Assembly: GCA_002336675.1 (NCBI GenBank)
Contig: DDEI01000003.1
Location: 12,637 to 60,267 of the forward strand
DNA length: 47,631 nt
Direction: 5' to 3'
Origin: Flavobacteriales bacterium UBA1958
GTDB taxonomy: Bacteria > Bacteroidota > Bacteroidia > Flavobacteriales_D > Sanyastnellaceae
The position numbers were made by a program, and so were the translations under genes. Below are positions 1 through 8,147 of this stretch, piece after piece. Position 1 is the stretch's first letter, and each line of letters begins with the position of its first letter. Under the pieces are notes generated by a model. That model was given only the letters and a program-made list of their open reading frames with translations, was not told where the DNA came from and searched no databases.

Positions 1-1322
1 CCTAAGAAGAAACCAATTATTTGCAAGGCAACACATGCAGAAAAACCTAATAAATGTATTATTTCAAACTCTGCCAAATGGATAGCTAACAAGACTACTC
101 CAAAAGCTATGTAAGGGATCACGATGTAAAGAATTTTTTTCAAACCTTCTGCAGGATTAAATACTGCTATGGCTCCAGCCCATCTTCCTATCATTAAGCC
201 TCCCCAGTAAAGAGAAATATATGGTGCTATATCTGAGTCTCTTAAACTCCCGAAAGATGTTGTCTTTAAAAGCTCGCCTAAGTTACTTCCTACTGAAACT
301 TCTACTCCCACGTAGGTGAAAATGGCTAACATTCCTAGAACTAGCTGAGGATACTGCATGGCTCCCCATCCTTCAGGATTAGACTTTGCCATTTTATTAG
401 CTCCTAATAAACCTCCCACTATAGCCACTAAGCCTATTACAGACAGAATTAAAATTAAATGATCTGCAGAAGCATCAAGCTTGCTTTTAGGTTCTAATCC
501 TGCATATTGTCTGAACACAAAAAAGAACACAACCATTAATACTAGTGTAATAATAATCAAAGTGTTTAAAGCCTTTTTAGCTCCTAAGAAACTAGAATCA
601 GCTTTAGCTTCAGGTAGTTTTTTAGAAAACTTAAATAATGCTGCAGATAATAAAAAAAGAAGACCTACTCCTATATACAAGTATTGAACAGAAGATAAAG
701 TAATACTGCCATCTGCTATAGATTCAGCCATATCCACTTTAGCCGCAGTACCGAATAATACAGCTCCTACTATAAGCGGACCTATTGTGGTACCTAAAGA
801 ATTAATACCTCCCGCTAAGTTTAATCTGTGTGAACCAGTTTCAGGATCACCCAATGCTACTGCGAATGGATTAGCAGCTGTCTGCTGTAATGAAAACCCT
901 AACGCTACTATGAATAATGCACCCAAAATAAATGCGAAAGCTGAAGAATCGCCTGCTTCGGCCCCATTAACTGCCAGTATCATAGCCCCTGCTCCTAAAG
1001 CAGATAAAATCAACCCTTTCACTATACCACTCTTAAATCCCCACTTATTCATAATGTCTGTCTTTTTAAGACTTGACACCACGAATAACATCAGAGCACC
1101 CATGTAATAGGCTCCATAGAAAGCAAAATCTATTAACTGACTCTGAAATTGGTCTAAATTAAAATAAGTTTTACAAAATGGAATCAATACACCGTTTCCT
1201 GCAGCTATAAATCCCCAAAAGAAGAATACAGTTACTAGCGTAGCCAGTGCCCCATTATAATTAGGAGCCTTATCTATCGATACATCAGTCGGCATATTAT
1301 CTAAATTTTCAGATTCTTTCAT
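1..1322 (-). CDS. Sugar MFS transporter (FucP/GluP type), 3' end cut by window
   Basis: Read from the minus strand, an ATG at 1322 opens a frame of about 440 codons that runs off the left edge without a stop, so the C-terminus is missing. The product is very hydrophobic with at least ten membrane segments. Near residues 140-180 it has the run LQQTAANPFAVALGD followed by R-N-GG-N-LGT-GP. This is the signature of the fucose/glucose-galactose permease branch of the major facilitator superfamily, proton symporters of the inner membrane. Length and an N-terminus facing the cytoplasm fit the family. The start lies 2 bp after the stop of the NlpC/P60 gene upstream, so the two are probably co-transcribed. 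Substrate cannot be read from sequence; a hexose, N-acetylhexosamine or cell-wall sugar is possible given the neighbour. Confidence 0.88.
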   Translation of the reverse strand, partial: MKESENLDNMPTDVSIDKAPNYNGALATLVTVFFFWGFIAAGNGVLIPFCKTYFNLDQFQSQLIDFAFYGAYYMGALMLFVVSSLKKTDIMNKWGFKSGIVKGLILSALGAGAMILAVNGAEAGDSSAFAFILGALFIVALGFSLQQTAANPFAVALGDPETGSHRLNLAGGINSLGTTIGPLIVGAVLFGTAAKVDMAESIADGSITLSSVQYLYIGVGLLFLLSAALFKFSKKLPEAKADSSFLGAKKALNTLIIITLVLMVVFFFVFRQYAGLEPKSKLDASADHLILILSVIGLVAIVGGLLGANKMAKSNPEGWGAMQYPQLVLGMLAIFTYVGVEVSVGSNLGELLKTTSFGSLRDSDIAPYISLYWGGLMIGRWAGAIAVFNPAEGLKKILYIVIPYIAFGVVLLAIHLAEFEIIHLLGFSACVALQIIGFFL

Positions 1323-1324
1323 AG

Positions 1325-2059
1325 TTATAATATTCGTTTAATTGTTCTAAATTTATGAGAATAGGATTGTGTATCTTCATTATAAATCCCATTATGATCT
1401 AGTTTATCTATTCGCACTCTTCCTGACGCATGGATTATCTCTTTAGCTCCACCCTCTTCTAAAATTATTCCTACATGGGTAATTCTACCTTCAGGATTAT
1501 CGAAAAATGCTAAATCTCCCTCTCTAGACTCTTCCACAAATGAAATTTGCTCCCCTAGCTCTACCTGTTCAGATGCATCCCGAGGGATATAAACACCCAA
1601 CAAACGAAACACTAACTGTGTTAAGCCTGAACAGTCTATTCCATAAGGTGTTCTTCCTCCCCAGAGGTATGGGGCATTTAGAAAAAGCATACAGGATTCT
1701 CTTAAGTCTTTAGGAACTTGGTCATTTTCAACTATTTCGAAATTCAACTCTCTTAGAATTTCTTCAGAGGGAAGAAACGAGCCTGGAGTTACGTTTAATG
1801 CACCTCTTTGTATATGCCTAAGCGTAACATAAGCGTCGCAATAAGCACCCTCCAAAGATTCAATCCTATCTTCAGAGTGTTGTTTTATGTCTATCCAGCC
1901 CACATAGGAATCATGAATCGTTTTTATTCTAATCCATTTCTCTCTTTTTTCTAATACCTCATATTCTTCTCCGAATAGAAGTTGGTTCACCATTTCCGCT
2001 TTATCCGAAGGCTCATGTCTCACGGGTACAGCTAATTCAAGTATTATTCCTTTTCTCAA
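1325..2059 (-). CDS. SH3-domain NlpC/P60 (C40) cysteine endopeptidase, YkfC-like
   Basis: This 244-residue protein has a bacterial SH3-like N-terminal part (about 10-60) and an NlpC/P60 papain-like domain (about 118-244). The catalytic Cys is C143 in YGIDCSGLTQ, the His is H195 in THVGII, and the third polar residue is H210 in IHASG. No signal peptide is visible, so it should be cytoplasmic. That matches the YkfC-like dipeptidyl-peptidase VI group, which cleaves gamma-D-Glu-L-diamino-acid bonds of wall peptides during recycling. The start is a TTG: no ATG/GTG lies upstream in a suitable place, and a later start would cut the SH3 domain. It sits directly upstream of an MFS transporter with a 2-bp gap. 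Family membership is firm; the recycling role is inferred. Confidence 0.88.
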   Translation of the reverse strand: MRKGIILELAVPVRHEPSDKAEMVNQLLFGEEYEVLEKREKWIRIKTIHDSYVGWIDIKQHSEDRIESLEGAYCDAYVTLRHIQRGALNVTPGSFLPSEEILRELNFEIVENDQVPKDLRESCMLFLNAPYLWGGRTPYGIDCSGLTQLVFRLLGVYIPRDASEQVELGEQISFVEESREGDLAFFDNPEGRITHVGIILEEGGAKEIIHASGRVRIDKLDHNGIYNEDTQSYSHKFRTIKRIL

Positions 2060-2232
2060 TTCTATAATGTGTAATTAGTACACTTCCTTGCAATAATAAT
2101 ATAATTACAGGCAATTTACATATTTCTTTTTTTTTCCAGAACAGTTGTTTAATTTGGATTGGAAGTGTTTTACTACGCAACTAAAATTTTTATTCTAACT
2201 GTACAGATCTAAATTATCGAGCTAGTAAAGAT

Positions 2233-3306
2233 TTATTTTTTTTCTAAATGAAGATATATAGCCAAGTGATCAGAATAGCCTCCATAGAATCTATTGCCCT
2301 GAAATCTGCTCGGTTGATTCTGCTGATGTTTTTTGTCATAATAAAGTAAGTAGTCCTCTTTGAAAATTTTCATTTCACTCTTTTTCACATCCCAGCTAGT
2401 CTTATTTAAAAGACTTTTACTGACTATAAACATATCAAACATACCCCAGTCACCATCATAAGTTATGGTCCCTAGATTATCTTTATCTAGTTCAAAAGCT
2501 AGATTAATTAAATCTGCAGATTTATCTTTTATACTTTTAGCTCCTATTACTTCAAATAGAGATTTATTATCTGGATAATCATTAAAATCTCCTGATATCA
2601 GAATTTGAGCATCAGGATTTGTTAACTTAATGTCGTTTAACTTACTCTTTAGCGTTTTTGCTGCTGCCAGCCTTTTATGCTCAGTTTCTTTCCAACCATT
2701 CCTCCTACTTGGCCAATGATTAGTAAAGGAATGAAGAACACTTCCGTCTGCTTGTTTAAAGCCGGCATAAAGTATGTCTCTACTGAAAAGAGATTTATCT
2801 GAATGAGAATCGATATCTAAAAACTCAAACTCGATTAACGAAAGGTAATTGGGGTTATAAAGAACTGCCACATCTATACCTCTCTGATCTTTACTTTCCT
2901 TATGAAGGATTTTATAGCCCGCCTTTCTTATATCATCATGTTTTACTAAATCCTCTAAAACTTTAAAGTTCTCTACCTCCACAAGCCCCATTAAATGTGG
3001 CAGCTCATCACCAAAATCATTCATCACTTGAGCTATCCTATCTAATTTTTGATAGTATTTACTTTCTGTCCAATTATACTTACCATCTGGCAGAAAATCA
3101 TTATCCCTAGTTTTGGCGTCATCCTCGAAGTCGAAGAGGTTCTCTACATTCCAAAAAGCCGTTAAAAGATCGCTCATGATTAAATCTTGATTATTGTTAT
3201 CCTCTGAGGAAGAATTAGAGGCAGATACTTTACCTGCATCTTTACCTTGTCCCTGCGGAGCACAAGAGACCAAAAAGGCCGCTGATATTATTTTAAAAAA
3301 TTTCAT
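2233..3306 (-). CDS. Endonuclease/exonuclease/phosphatase-fold lipoprotein
   Basis: This 357-residue protein begins with a lipoprotein signal (basic start, hydrophobic core, lipobox LVSC with C15). A Ser/Asp/Asn-rich linker of about 30 residues follows. The rest is a metal-dependent endonuclease/exonuclease/phosphatase (DNase I-like) domain. Visible motifs are FWNVENLFD (about 51), LVEVEN (Mg-binding Glu), RGIDVAVLY, NHWPSRR, SGDFND and the terminal SDHLAIY with catalytic Asp-His. The active-site set looks intact. Such proteins act on nucleic acids or phosphoesters; the lipid anchor places this one on the outer face of a membrane. A small broken frame lies 3 bp upstream. Substrate is unknown; extracellular DNA scavenging is one option, and phosphodiesterase activity on other esters cannot be excluded. 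Confidence 0.85.
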   Translation of the reverse strand: MKFFKIISAAFLVSCAPQGQGKDAGKVSASNSSSEDNNNQDLIMSDLLTAFWNVENLFDFEDDAKTRDNDFLPDGKYNWTESKYYQKLDRIAQVMNDFGDELPHLMGLVEVENFKVLEDLVKHDDIRKAGYKILHKESKDQRGIDVAVLYNPNYLSLIEFEFLDIDSHSDKSLFSRDILYAGFKQADGSVLHSFTNHWPSRRNGWKETEHKRLAAAKTLKSKLNDIKLTNPDAQILISGDFNDYPDNKSLFEVIGAKSIKDKSADLINLAFELDKDNLGTITYDGDWGMFDMFIVSKSLLNKTSWDVKKSEMKIFKEDYLLYYDKKHQQNQPSRFQGNRFYGGYSDHLAIYLHLEKK

Positions 3307-3309
3307 TGA

Positions 3310-3498
3310 TTATTTTTTTATATCTACATCACCTAATAAACTTTTAGTCAACTCTCTAAGTATATTTCTATCGAGCTGACTAACCATAGTATTCTTTGAT
3401 GTTTCCTTTATTGCGCTATGTTCTTTTGGCGCTCACTTTCTACACTTTCTTAGATATATCTCTTGGACACGAGCTTTAAACTCTTCAGATAATGACAT
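3310..3498 (-). pseudogene. Short reading frame broken by one in-frame TGA
   Basis: On the minus strand an ATG at 3498 opens 21 codons (beginning MSLSEEFKARVQE) that end at TGA 3433-3435. The same frame then stays open for 40 more codons to a TAA at 3310-3312, ending LRELTKSLLGDVDIKK. An internal ATG at 3387 could start a 25-residue peptide. The two halves read as one plausible hydrophilic, helix-rich protein of about 61 residues that stops 3 bp before the lipoprotein gene. I do not recognise the family. A degraded gene, two very short peptides or chance are all possible. Confidence 0.3.
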
Positions 3499-3564
3499 TT
3501 ATTTTGTTTTCACTTATTCGATAACAAGATTAGTCAATTATCAAAGAGTGAAAAAAGGTTTTAT

Positions 3565-4437
3565 TTAAAAATATAAAGGCCGGAATATCACTCCTTTTTT
3601 TTTGTCCCATTGTAGCGCAGGAAAAGGAATTTTTATAAAATTAAATGCCTTTAATACATTTTTTAAATGTTTGTTTTTTGTAGGTATTCTACTCCAGTCT
3701 ATATCTAACGAAAGGTAATACTGTGACCTCGGATTGAAACCACTATCAATGTCCTGAGCACGTGCTCTAATAAATCCGTCTATGCTATACCCCAGTGATG
3801 CGCAAATCCATCGTTCATGCCTACTATTAATTCTCATGAATGCAACCGATGCCCAATATGTCTGACCATTATAATCTTTCAATAGACTTTCATAGACATT
3901 AGAACCTAATAAATTAGTGGCAGTTTCAGCCAGACCTGACTTAGAATAACTCCACTTGAATCTAATGGGCTGACTGTTAAACTTCTTTTCCTGAAATAAA
4001 TAAACACCTGCTCCTATAAAGTTAGATCCGAGATCATACATGCTAAATCCCCAATCTGCAGAGTAAGCATCCAAGCATTCTAAGAGAGACGTATATACAA
4101 ACCCAAACGAAGCACCTAAATATGGAGACTTACTAGACCATTCTGACTTTTCGAAAAGTTCACAAGATCTTTCAGAAATACTATAAGCTGTAGTCAAATG
4201 TCCAACCTTGTCCATTCCGTTCCATTCTTGGAAGTCATCAAAAAAATGGAAATTAACCCTTTCAAAGTCTTCGTACCAAACCTCGTTTAGTATAGCGTAA
4301 CTCCCTATTGTAAATAGCCCTGTAGCTGATACAGAAAGCATTCTTTTCACCTTACTTTGTCTTTCAAGTGAGTCGATCACTTGTCCATCTAACTGAATGC
4401 TTATTACAACAAATCCCAAAAAAGCTATAACTTTCAT
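3565..4437 (-). CDS. DUF2279 family exported protein
   Basis: The frame is open from 4512, but the best start is the ATG at 4437, giving 290 residues. It begins with a Sec signal peptide (MKVIAFLGFVVISIQLDGQ), whereas the longer form would put 25 extra hydrophobic residues in front. The body matches DUF2279, a Bacteroidetes family annotated as predicted periplasmic proteins: a W-Y-x-D-F motif, FHFFDDFQEWNGMDKVGH near residue 65, a hydrophobic stretch with E-x-x-D-x-x-S-x-x-WGFS-x-x-D, and LLKDYNGQTYWASV. The conserved His, Asp and Glu in membrane-like helices hint at a membrane-embedded enzyme or channel, but no function is established. It lies upstream of the broken frame and the EEP lipoprotein on the same strand, with no clear terminator between. 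Confidence 0.82.
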   Translation of the reverse strand: MKVIAFLGFVVISIQLDGQVIDSLERQSKVKRMLSVSATGLFTIGSYAILNEVWYEDFERVNFHFFDDFQEWNGMDKVGHLTTAYSISERSCELFEKSEWSSKSPYLGASFGFVYTSLLECLDAYSADWGFSMYDLGSNFIGAGVYLFQEKKFNSQPIRFKWSYSKSGLAETATNLLGSNVYESLLKDYNGQTYWASVAFMRINSRHERWICASLGYSIDGFIRARAQDIDSGFNPRSQYYLSLDIDWSRIPTKNKHLKNVLKAFNFIKIPFPALQWDKKKGVIFRPLYF

Positions 4438-4895
4438 TGGAAAAAAGCGATTTAAGAAAAGATGAAAAAAATTAAATAAACTAATTATATAAGCTCTCAG
4501 CATTATAGCCAAAGATAATAAATCAGCTAATGGTTTGGATTATTATAGATTAATGACCTTTTTAGAGTTTTCATCTATTCTCCTTTACGGATTTGTATTT
4601 TTGCTAAAAAATTTCAAAGAACCAGAAGAATAGAGAGTTTTGACTCGATTTATTCCGGCAATGATTATTTGATCAACGTTTTAGGAAGTCGAGGAATAAA
4701 TTACTCAATATTTAAGTCTCATTAGCTTTTATGCTTTCACCACTCAAACATTACTAGAGCGCCTTCAAAGAAAAAATGAAACTTTGTTTAGATTCAGGAA
4801 TGAAAGATTTCATCAGTCAACCTATTATGATGGACAGGCCGAGATCAGCAATAATCAAATACCGAAAGTTAGTCGAACTATAGCCAATTTATTCT
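4438..4895. other. Divergent intergenic region between DUF2279 gene and histidine kinase
   Basis: No convincing gene is present. A -7-like box TATTTTTG lies at 4596-4603 on the plus strand, but no good upstream partner is seen. A loose inverted repeat (tttattcc near 4650, ggaataaa near 4694) may form a weak hairpin. A plus-strand frame is open from about 4705 to 4909 but has no start codon and is probably chance. Confidence 0.5.
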
Positions 4896-4940
4896 GTGAA
4901 TTTCTCTGAGGGCCGTATATTTACCCTCTGTGAAATTCAC
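4896..4940 (+). repeat. 45-bp inverted repeat directly before the histidine-kinase start
   Basis: The left arm GTGAATTTCTCTGAGGG (4896-4912) and right arm CCCTCTGTGAAATTCAC (4924-4940) pair at 15 of 17 positions around an 11-base loop. The outer nine pairs are perfect. The right arm ends on the base before the ATG at 4941. There is no U-run and no plus-strand gene upstream, so it is not a terminator. It could be a hairpin in the leader that limits ribosome access, or a DNA operator. A GTG at 4896 is in frame but would place the whole repeat inside the protein. Confidence 0.75.
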
Positions 4941-6803
4941 ATGAAAAATATAAATTACAAAAGATATTACACCTTATTCGTTATTACTATTATAGCAGTA
5001 ACAGTAGTTTCTCAGGTGATTATTAGATCACATCTCGATAGTCAAACTAATGACGGGAATAAAATCTCTTTAGCAAGCTATCAGTCATCTGTAGCAAATA
5101 AAGTAGCCAAGTTCGCCTTAAAAATCCATTCAGAAAGAACTAATTCTCTCTCTACAAAAAACTCTGAAATTGAACTAAAAAGAGCTATTCTAAAAATTTC
5201 TGATAGGCATAAGGCTTTAACATACGGAGACCCAAAATACAACTTGAATGGGGACAATACTAAAAAAGTGAAAACGCTATTGCTTTCTGCTTCCAAGAAT
5301 TTAAACAGACTAGAACTAGCGGTTAAAAACACGCTTAACTCAAAGAATTCAGACGCTGAAAATCTCACAGAGACTCTAGTCCAATCTGAAGATTATAGCC
5401 AAATCCTAAATGAGGTTGTATTCTCTTTTGAAAAAGAAAATGCAGCTAAAATATCTCAATTAAAAAAATTAGAACTTATCCTATCAGGAATAATGATTCT
5501 AGTGCTCTTGATTGAAATATTCTTAGTAATCAAACCAGCGCTAAATAAATTAAGAGAGAGTCATCAAAAATTAATAACTACTAATAAAAAACTAATACAA
5601 TCAGATAAAACAAAATCTGAATTTTTAGCCAATATGACTCATGAAGTAAGGACTCCGCTAAACGGAGTAATAGGGATGACTCATACACTCTCCCAAGGCA
5701 AGCTAGACATAGAACAAAGAGACGCTGTAAACGCAATCAAAATGAGTGCTCACGACCTCTTGGATATTATCAATGAGATCTTGGACTTTAGTAAACTTGA
5801 ATCTGGGAAATCCCAAGTAGAGGACGTAGATTTCTCTCTGAATAAACTCGTGAATCAAGTGCTAAAAATCCTCTCGCCAACAGCTATTTCAAAAGGGTTA
5901 GGTCTTTCCAGCCATCTAGATAAAGACATACCGGACATAATTAAATCAGACGAACTTAAAATTCGTCAAATCCTCACAAATCTGATAGGAAATGCCATCA
6001 AGTTTACAGAAAACGGGGAAATTATTTTAGATGTAAAGCAGACTAACTTTCAAGAAGATTATTCTGAATTAACATTCTCTATCAAAGATACAGGCACCGG
6101 AATCCCCTTTAAAAAGTTAGATACGATCTTCGATTCATTCACTCAAGCTGATAGTTCTACTTCGAGAAAATTTGGAGGCACTGGCTTAGGATTGTCCATC
6201 TGCAAAAAAATAATAGATTTGCTAAACGGGAAAATATGGGCTGAAAGTGAGTATGGAAAAGGATCAACTTTTATTTTCTCCATAATAGTATCTCACACAA
6301 CAGAAAGCACTAAAACAACAATATCAGAAAACAAGTCTCGAGAAACACAAAGTGAACTATCTGAGATACGAAAAAAAGAAAAGTCAAATTCAATCTTAAG
6401 TAAAAAAGCTAAACCTATAATTAGTCCCATTCGCTCTTCCCTCAAGATTTTAGTAGTTGAAGACAACTCCATAAACAGAGCTGTAATTCTTAAATCATTA
6501 ATGCTGCTTGGTCTCCCTGCTTCTTCTGCTGTTGATGGAGATGAGGCTATAAAACTTATAAAATCAGAAATATTCGATTTAATCCTTATGGACATTCAAA
6601 TGCCTAACCTAGATGGTTATGAATGCACCAGGCAAATAAGAAGACTATTAAGTCAAAACGACCAACCTATTATTATGGCTATGACAGCTACTTCTGTCTC
6701 AAACACTGAAAATCCGTTTATAAAAAAGGGTATGGACGACTACTTGCCGAAGCCGATAGATATAGAACAACTCTCTGAAAAAATTCAGAATTGGTTTGAA
6801 TGA
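4941..6803 (+). CDS. Hybrid sensor histidine kinase with receiver domain
   Basis: This 620-residue membrane protein has one segment at about 11-28, a 150-residue periplasmic region, and a second segment at about 178-200. The N-terminal part of the sensor (about 42-70, LASYQSSVANKVAKFALKI) resembles type IV pili MCP/PilJ-like sensors. A HisKA domain follows with H234 in NMTHEVRTPLNG. The HATPase domain carries N-box NLIGNAIKF (about 347), DTGTGIPF, F-box FDSFTQADSS and FGGTGLGLSI. The C-terminal receiver (about 500-620) has acidic E507/D508, phospho-acceptor D551 in LILMDIQMPNLDG, and K604. It has everything needed for autophosphorylation and intramolecular transfer, but no DNA-binding output and no partner gene nearby. 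I chose ATG 4941 because the frame's GTG at 4896 lies inside the inverted repeat and would add 15 residues before the membrane segment. Confidence 0.93.
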   Translation: MKNINYKRYYTLFVITIIAVTVVSQVIIRSHLDSQTNDGNKISLASYQSSVANKVAKFALKIHSERTNSLSTKNSEIELKRAILKISDRHKALTYGDPKYNLNGDNTKKVKTLLLSASKNLNRLELAVKNTLNSKNSDAENLTETLVQSEDYSQILNEVVFSFEKENAAKISQLKKLELILSGIMILVLLIEIFLVIKPALNKLRESHQKLITTNKKLIQSDKTKSEFLANMTHEVRTPLNGVIGMTHTLSQGKLDIEQRDAVNAIKMSAHDLLDIINEILDFSKLESGKSQVEDVDFSLNKLVNQVLKILSPTAISKGLGLSSHLDKDIPDIIKSDELKIRQILTNLIGNAIKFTENGEIILDVKQTNFQEDYSELTFSIKDTGTGIPFKKLDTIFDSFTQADSSTSRKFGGTGLGLSICKKIIDLLNGKIWAESEYGKGSTFIFSIIVSHTTESTKTTISENKSRETQSELSEIRKKEKSNSILSKKAKPIISPIRSSLKILVVEDNSINRAVILKSLMLLGLPASSAVDGDEAIKLIKSEIFDLILMDIQMPNLDGYECTRQIRRLLSQNDQPIIMAMTATSVSNTENPFIKKGMDDYLPKPIDIEQLSEKIQNWFE

Positions 6804-6805
6804 AT

Positions 6806-7324
6806 TTACAGCTCTTTTTGAAGGAGGATTATATTTCTATAATCTCCCTTAGACAAGTACCAATTATTCCTGACGCCAGTTTCACTAAAACCTACAGAGT
6901 TAAATAATCTTTTACTGGTCTCATTATTATCCAAGATACTGCAATGAAGCATTCTCAAGTTTAATCGTGCTTTAGAATAACTAATTAAGAGCTCTAACGC
7001 CTCTCTTCCGTAAGATTTATTTCGATGACTTTCTGAAATATAAATACCCACTCCTGCCCTCGAGTGGACTGCATTGTAATCGAACAAGTCTACACACCCA
7101 ATTGGCTTTATCTCTGACGTTTTTTCAATCATAAATCGATACTGTCCAAATCTGACTAAGTCATGCTTGCCGGAAGTATATCTACTCAGCATATCTTTAC
7201 TAAAGGGAAGAAAATTATCGGACTGAATCCAACCTGAAGTGTCATTTTCTATATCGAATAAAACTTCCGAATCGTTCGACTCGATAGCCCTTAAAGAAAC
7301 TCTATTACTGCGCAAATCATTCAT
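6806..7324 (-). CDS. GNAT N-acetyltransferase (RimJ/RimL-like)
   Basis: This 172-residue protein has the GNAT fold of the Acetyltransf_3 type. It starts with a strand carrying L-R-x-I-E, has the acetyl-CoA loop in ISESHRNKSYGREALELL (about 102-119), and the typical C-terminal DNNETSKRLFNSVGF. RimJ/RimL-like enzymes acetylate N-terminal amines of ribosomal proteins or small-molecule and antibiotic amines; the substrate here is unknown. Its stop lies 2 bp from the stop of the histidine kinase, so the two genes converge with no room for a separate terminator. It is divergent from the polysaccharide export gene, with a short shared upstream region. Confidence 0.88.
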   Translation of the reverse strand: MNDLRSNRVSLRAIESNDSEVLFDIENDTSGWIQSDNFLPFSKDMLSRYTSGKHDLVRFGQYRFMIEKTSEIKPIGCVDLFDYNAVHSRAGVGIYISESHRNKSYGREALELLISYSKARLNLRMLHCSILDNNETSKRLFNSVGFSETGVRNNWYLSKGDYRNIILLQKEL

Positions 7325-7362
7325 AAGTACAAAACTATGCCAAAAACTGAGCTTAGTATCCT

Positions 7363-7370
7363 TAAATTTG
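7363..7370 (+). promoter_or_regulatory. Probable -7 box (TAAATTTG) of the export-lipoprotein gene
   Basis: TAAATTTG matches the Bacteroidetes -7 consensus TAnnTTTG and lies 16 bp before the ATG at 7387. No clear TTG -33 element is seen at the usual distance, so the call is tentative. Confidence 0.4.
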
Positions 7371-7386
7371 TTCTATAATTTGTGAA

Positions 7387-8139
7387 ATGAACAAAATTTT
7401 AGGCTACATCATCTTAGCCACATTAGCCTCTTCATGTACGATTAATAATAATATTATGTTTAAAACTCCTACAGAGTATGAATATGATACGTTTATAGCT
7501 AAGTCTGAGGCAGAATATACAATTTCCCCTAATGACATTCTGAACTTTAGACTATTTACAAATAACGGAATCCAACTATTAGAACTAAATAGAAATCAAC
7601 CGAACGCTAGTAGAAATCTATCATTTTCTCTAAATTACTTAGTACGACCTGATAGCTTAGTAGACCTCCCTACCCTGGGCTTAGTTAACATTACAGGATT
7701 AACAGTTCCCGAGGCTCAGGATTCAGTGTCTGCAATGTATGAGGTTTTTTATAATGATCCTTTTGTGCAAGTAGAGGTTACCAATAACAGAGTTATTGTT
7801 TTCCCCGGCTCAGGTGGTGCAGCTAGAACTGTGGCTCTTACGAATAACAATACAAGCGTAATAGAGGTATTAGCCATGGCTGGGGGAATATCTACTAGAG
7901 GAAAAGCGCACAAAATCAAACTAATAAGAAAGGTAAAAGGAGATGTAAAAGTTTACTTACTTGATTTAAGTACCATAGAAGGAGTTCAATATGCTAATAG
8001 TGTAGTTCAAGCTAATGATATTATATATGTAGAACCTACAACTGAGTTAGCGCAGGAAATCTTAGGAGATTTGACTCCTGTTCTATCTTTATTCAGCAGT
8101 CTACTTGTCATTTACTCTATTATGAATCCCGCAAATTAA
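7387..8139 (+). CDS. Polysaccharide export lipoprotein (Wza/KpsD family)
   Basis: This 250-residue protein starts with a lipoprotein signal (lipobox ASSC, C17). A Poly_export domain follows, recognisable by YTISPNDILNFRLF (about 45), a P-D-x-x-x-x-L-P-x-x-G-x-x-x-x-x-G-x-T pattern, and F-V-x-V-x-V-x-N-x-R-V-x-V-x-G at about 125-140. An SLBB-like segment comes next (VIEVLAMAGGIS, then V-x-x-x-D-I-I-Y-V-E-P). A C-terminal hydrophobic helix (about 228-247) could span the outer membrane, as in Wza. The family forms outer-membrane channels for capsule or exopolysaccharide. A Wzc-like co-polymerase usually lies nearby, but none is in the window. The rfbC gene follows after 8 bp, which supports a role in surface glycan export. 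Confidence 0.9.
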   Translation: MNKILGYIILATLASSCTINNNIMFKTPTEYEYDTFIAKSEAEYTISPNDILNFRLFTNNGIQLLELNRNQPNASRNLSFSLNYLVRPDSLVDLPTLGLVNITGLTVPEAQDSVSAMYEVFYNDPFVQVEVTNNRVIVFPGSGGAARTVALTNNNTSVIEVLAMAGGISTRGKAHKIKLIRKVKGDVKVYLLDLSTIEGVQYANSVVQANDIIYVEPTTELAQEILGDLTPVLSLFSSLLVIYSIMNPAN

Positions 8140-8147
8140 AGTATGCC

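Noticed and set aside
481..1107. Two plus-strand frames (68 and 106 codons) within the left 1.3 kb
   Set aside because: They lie opposite the MFS transporter, whose minus-strand frame has clear family motifs.
3194..3379. Plus-strand 61-codon frame across the EEP gene start
   Set aside because: Antisense to the lipoprotein signal and linker; low-complexity mirror of the real gene.
4705..4909. Plus-strand open frame before the histidine kinase
   Set aside because: No start codon, no recognisable motif, and its end falls in the inverted repeat; compatible with chance.
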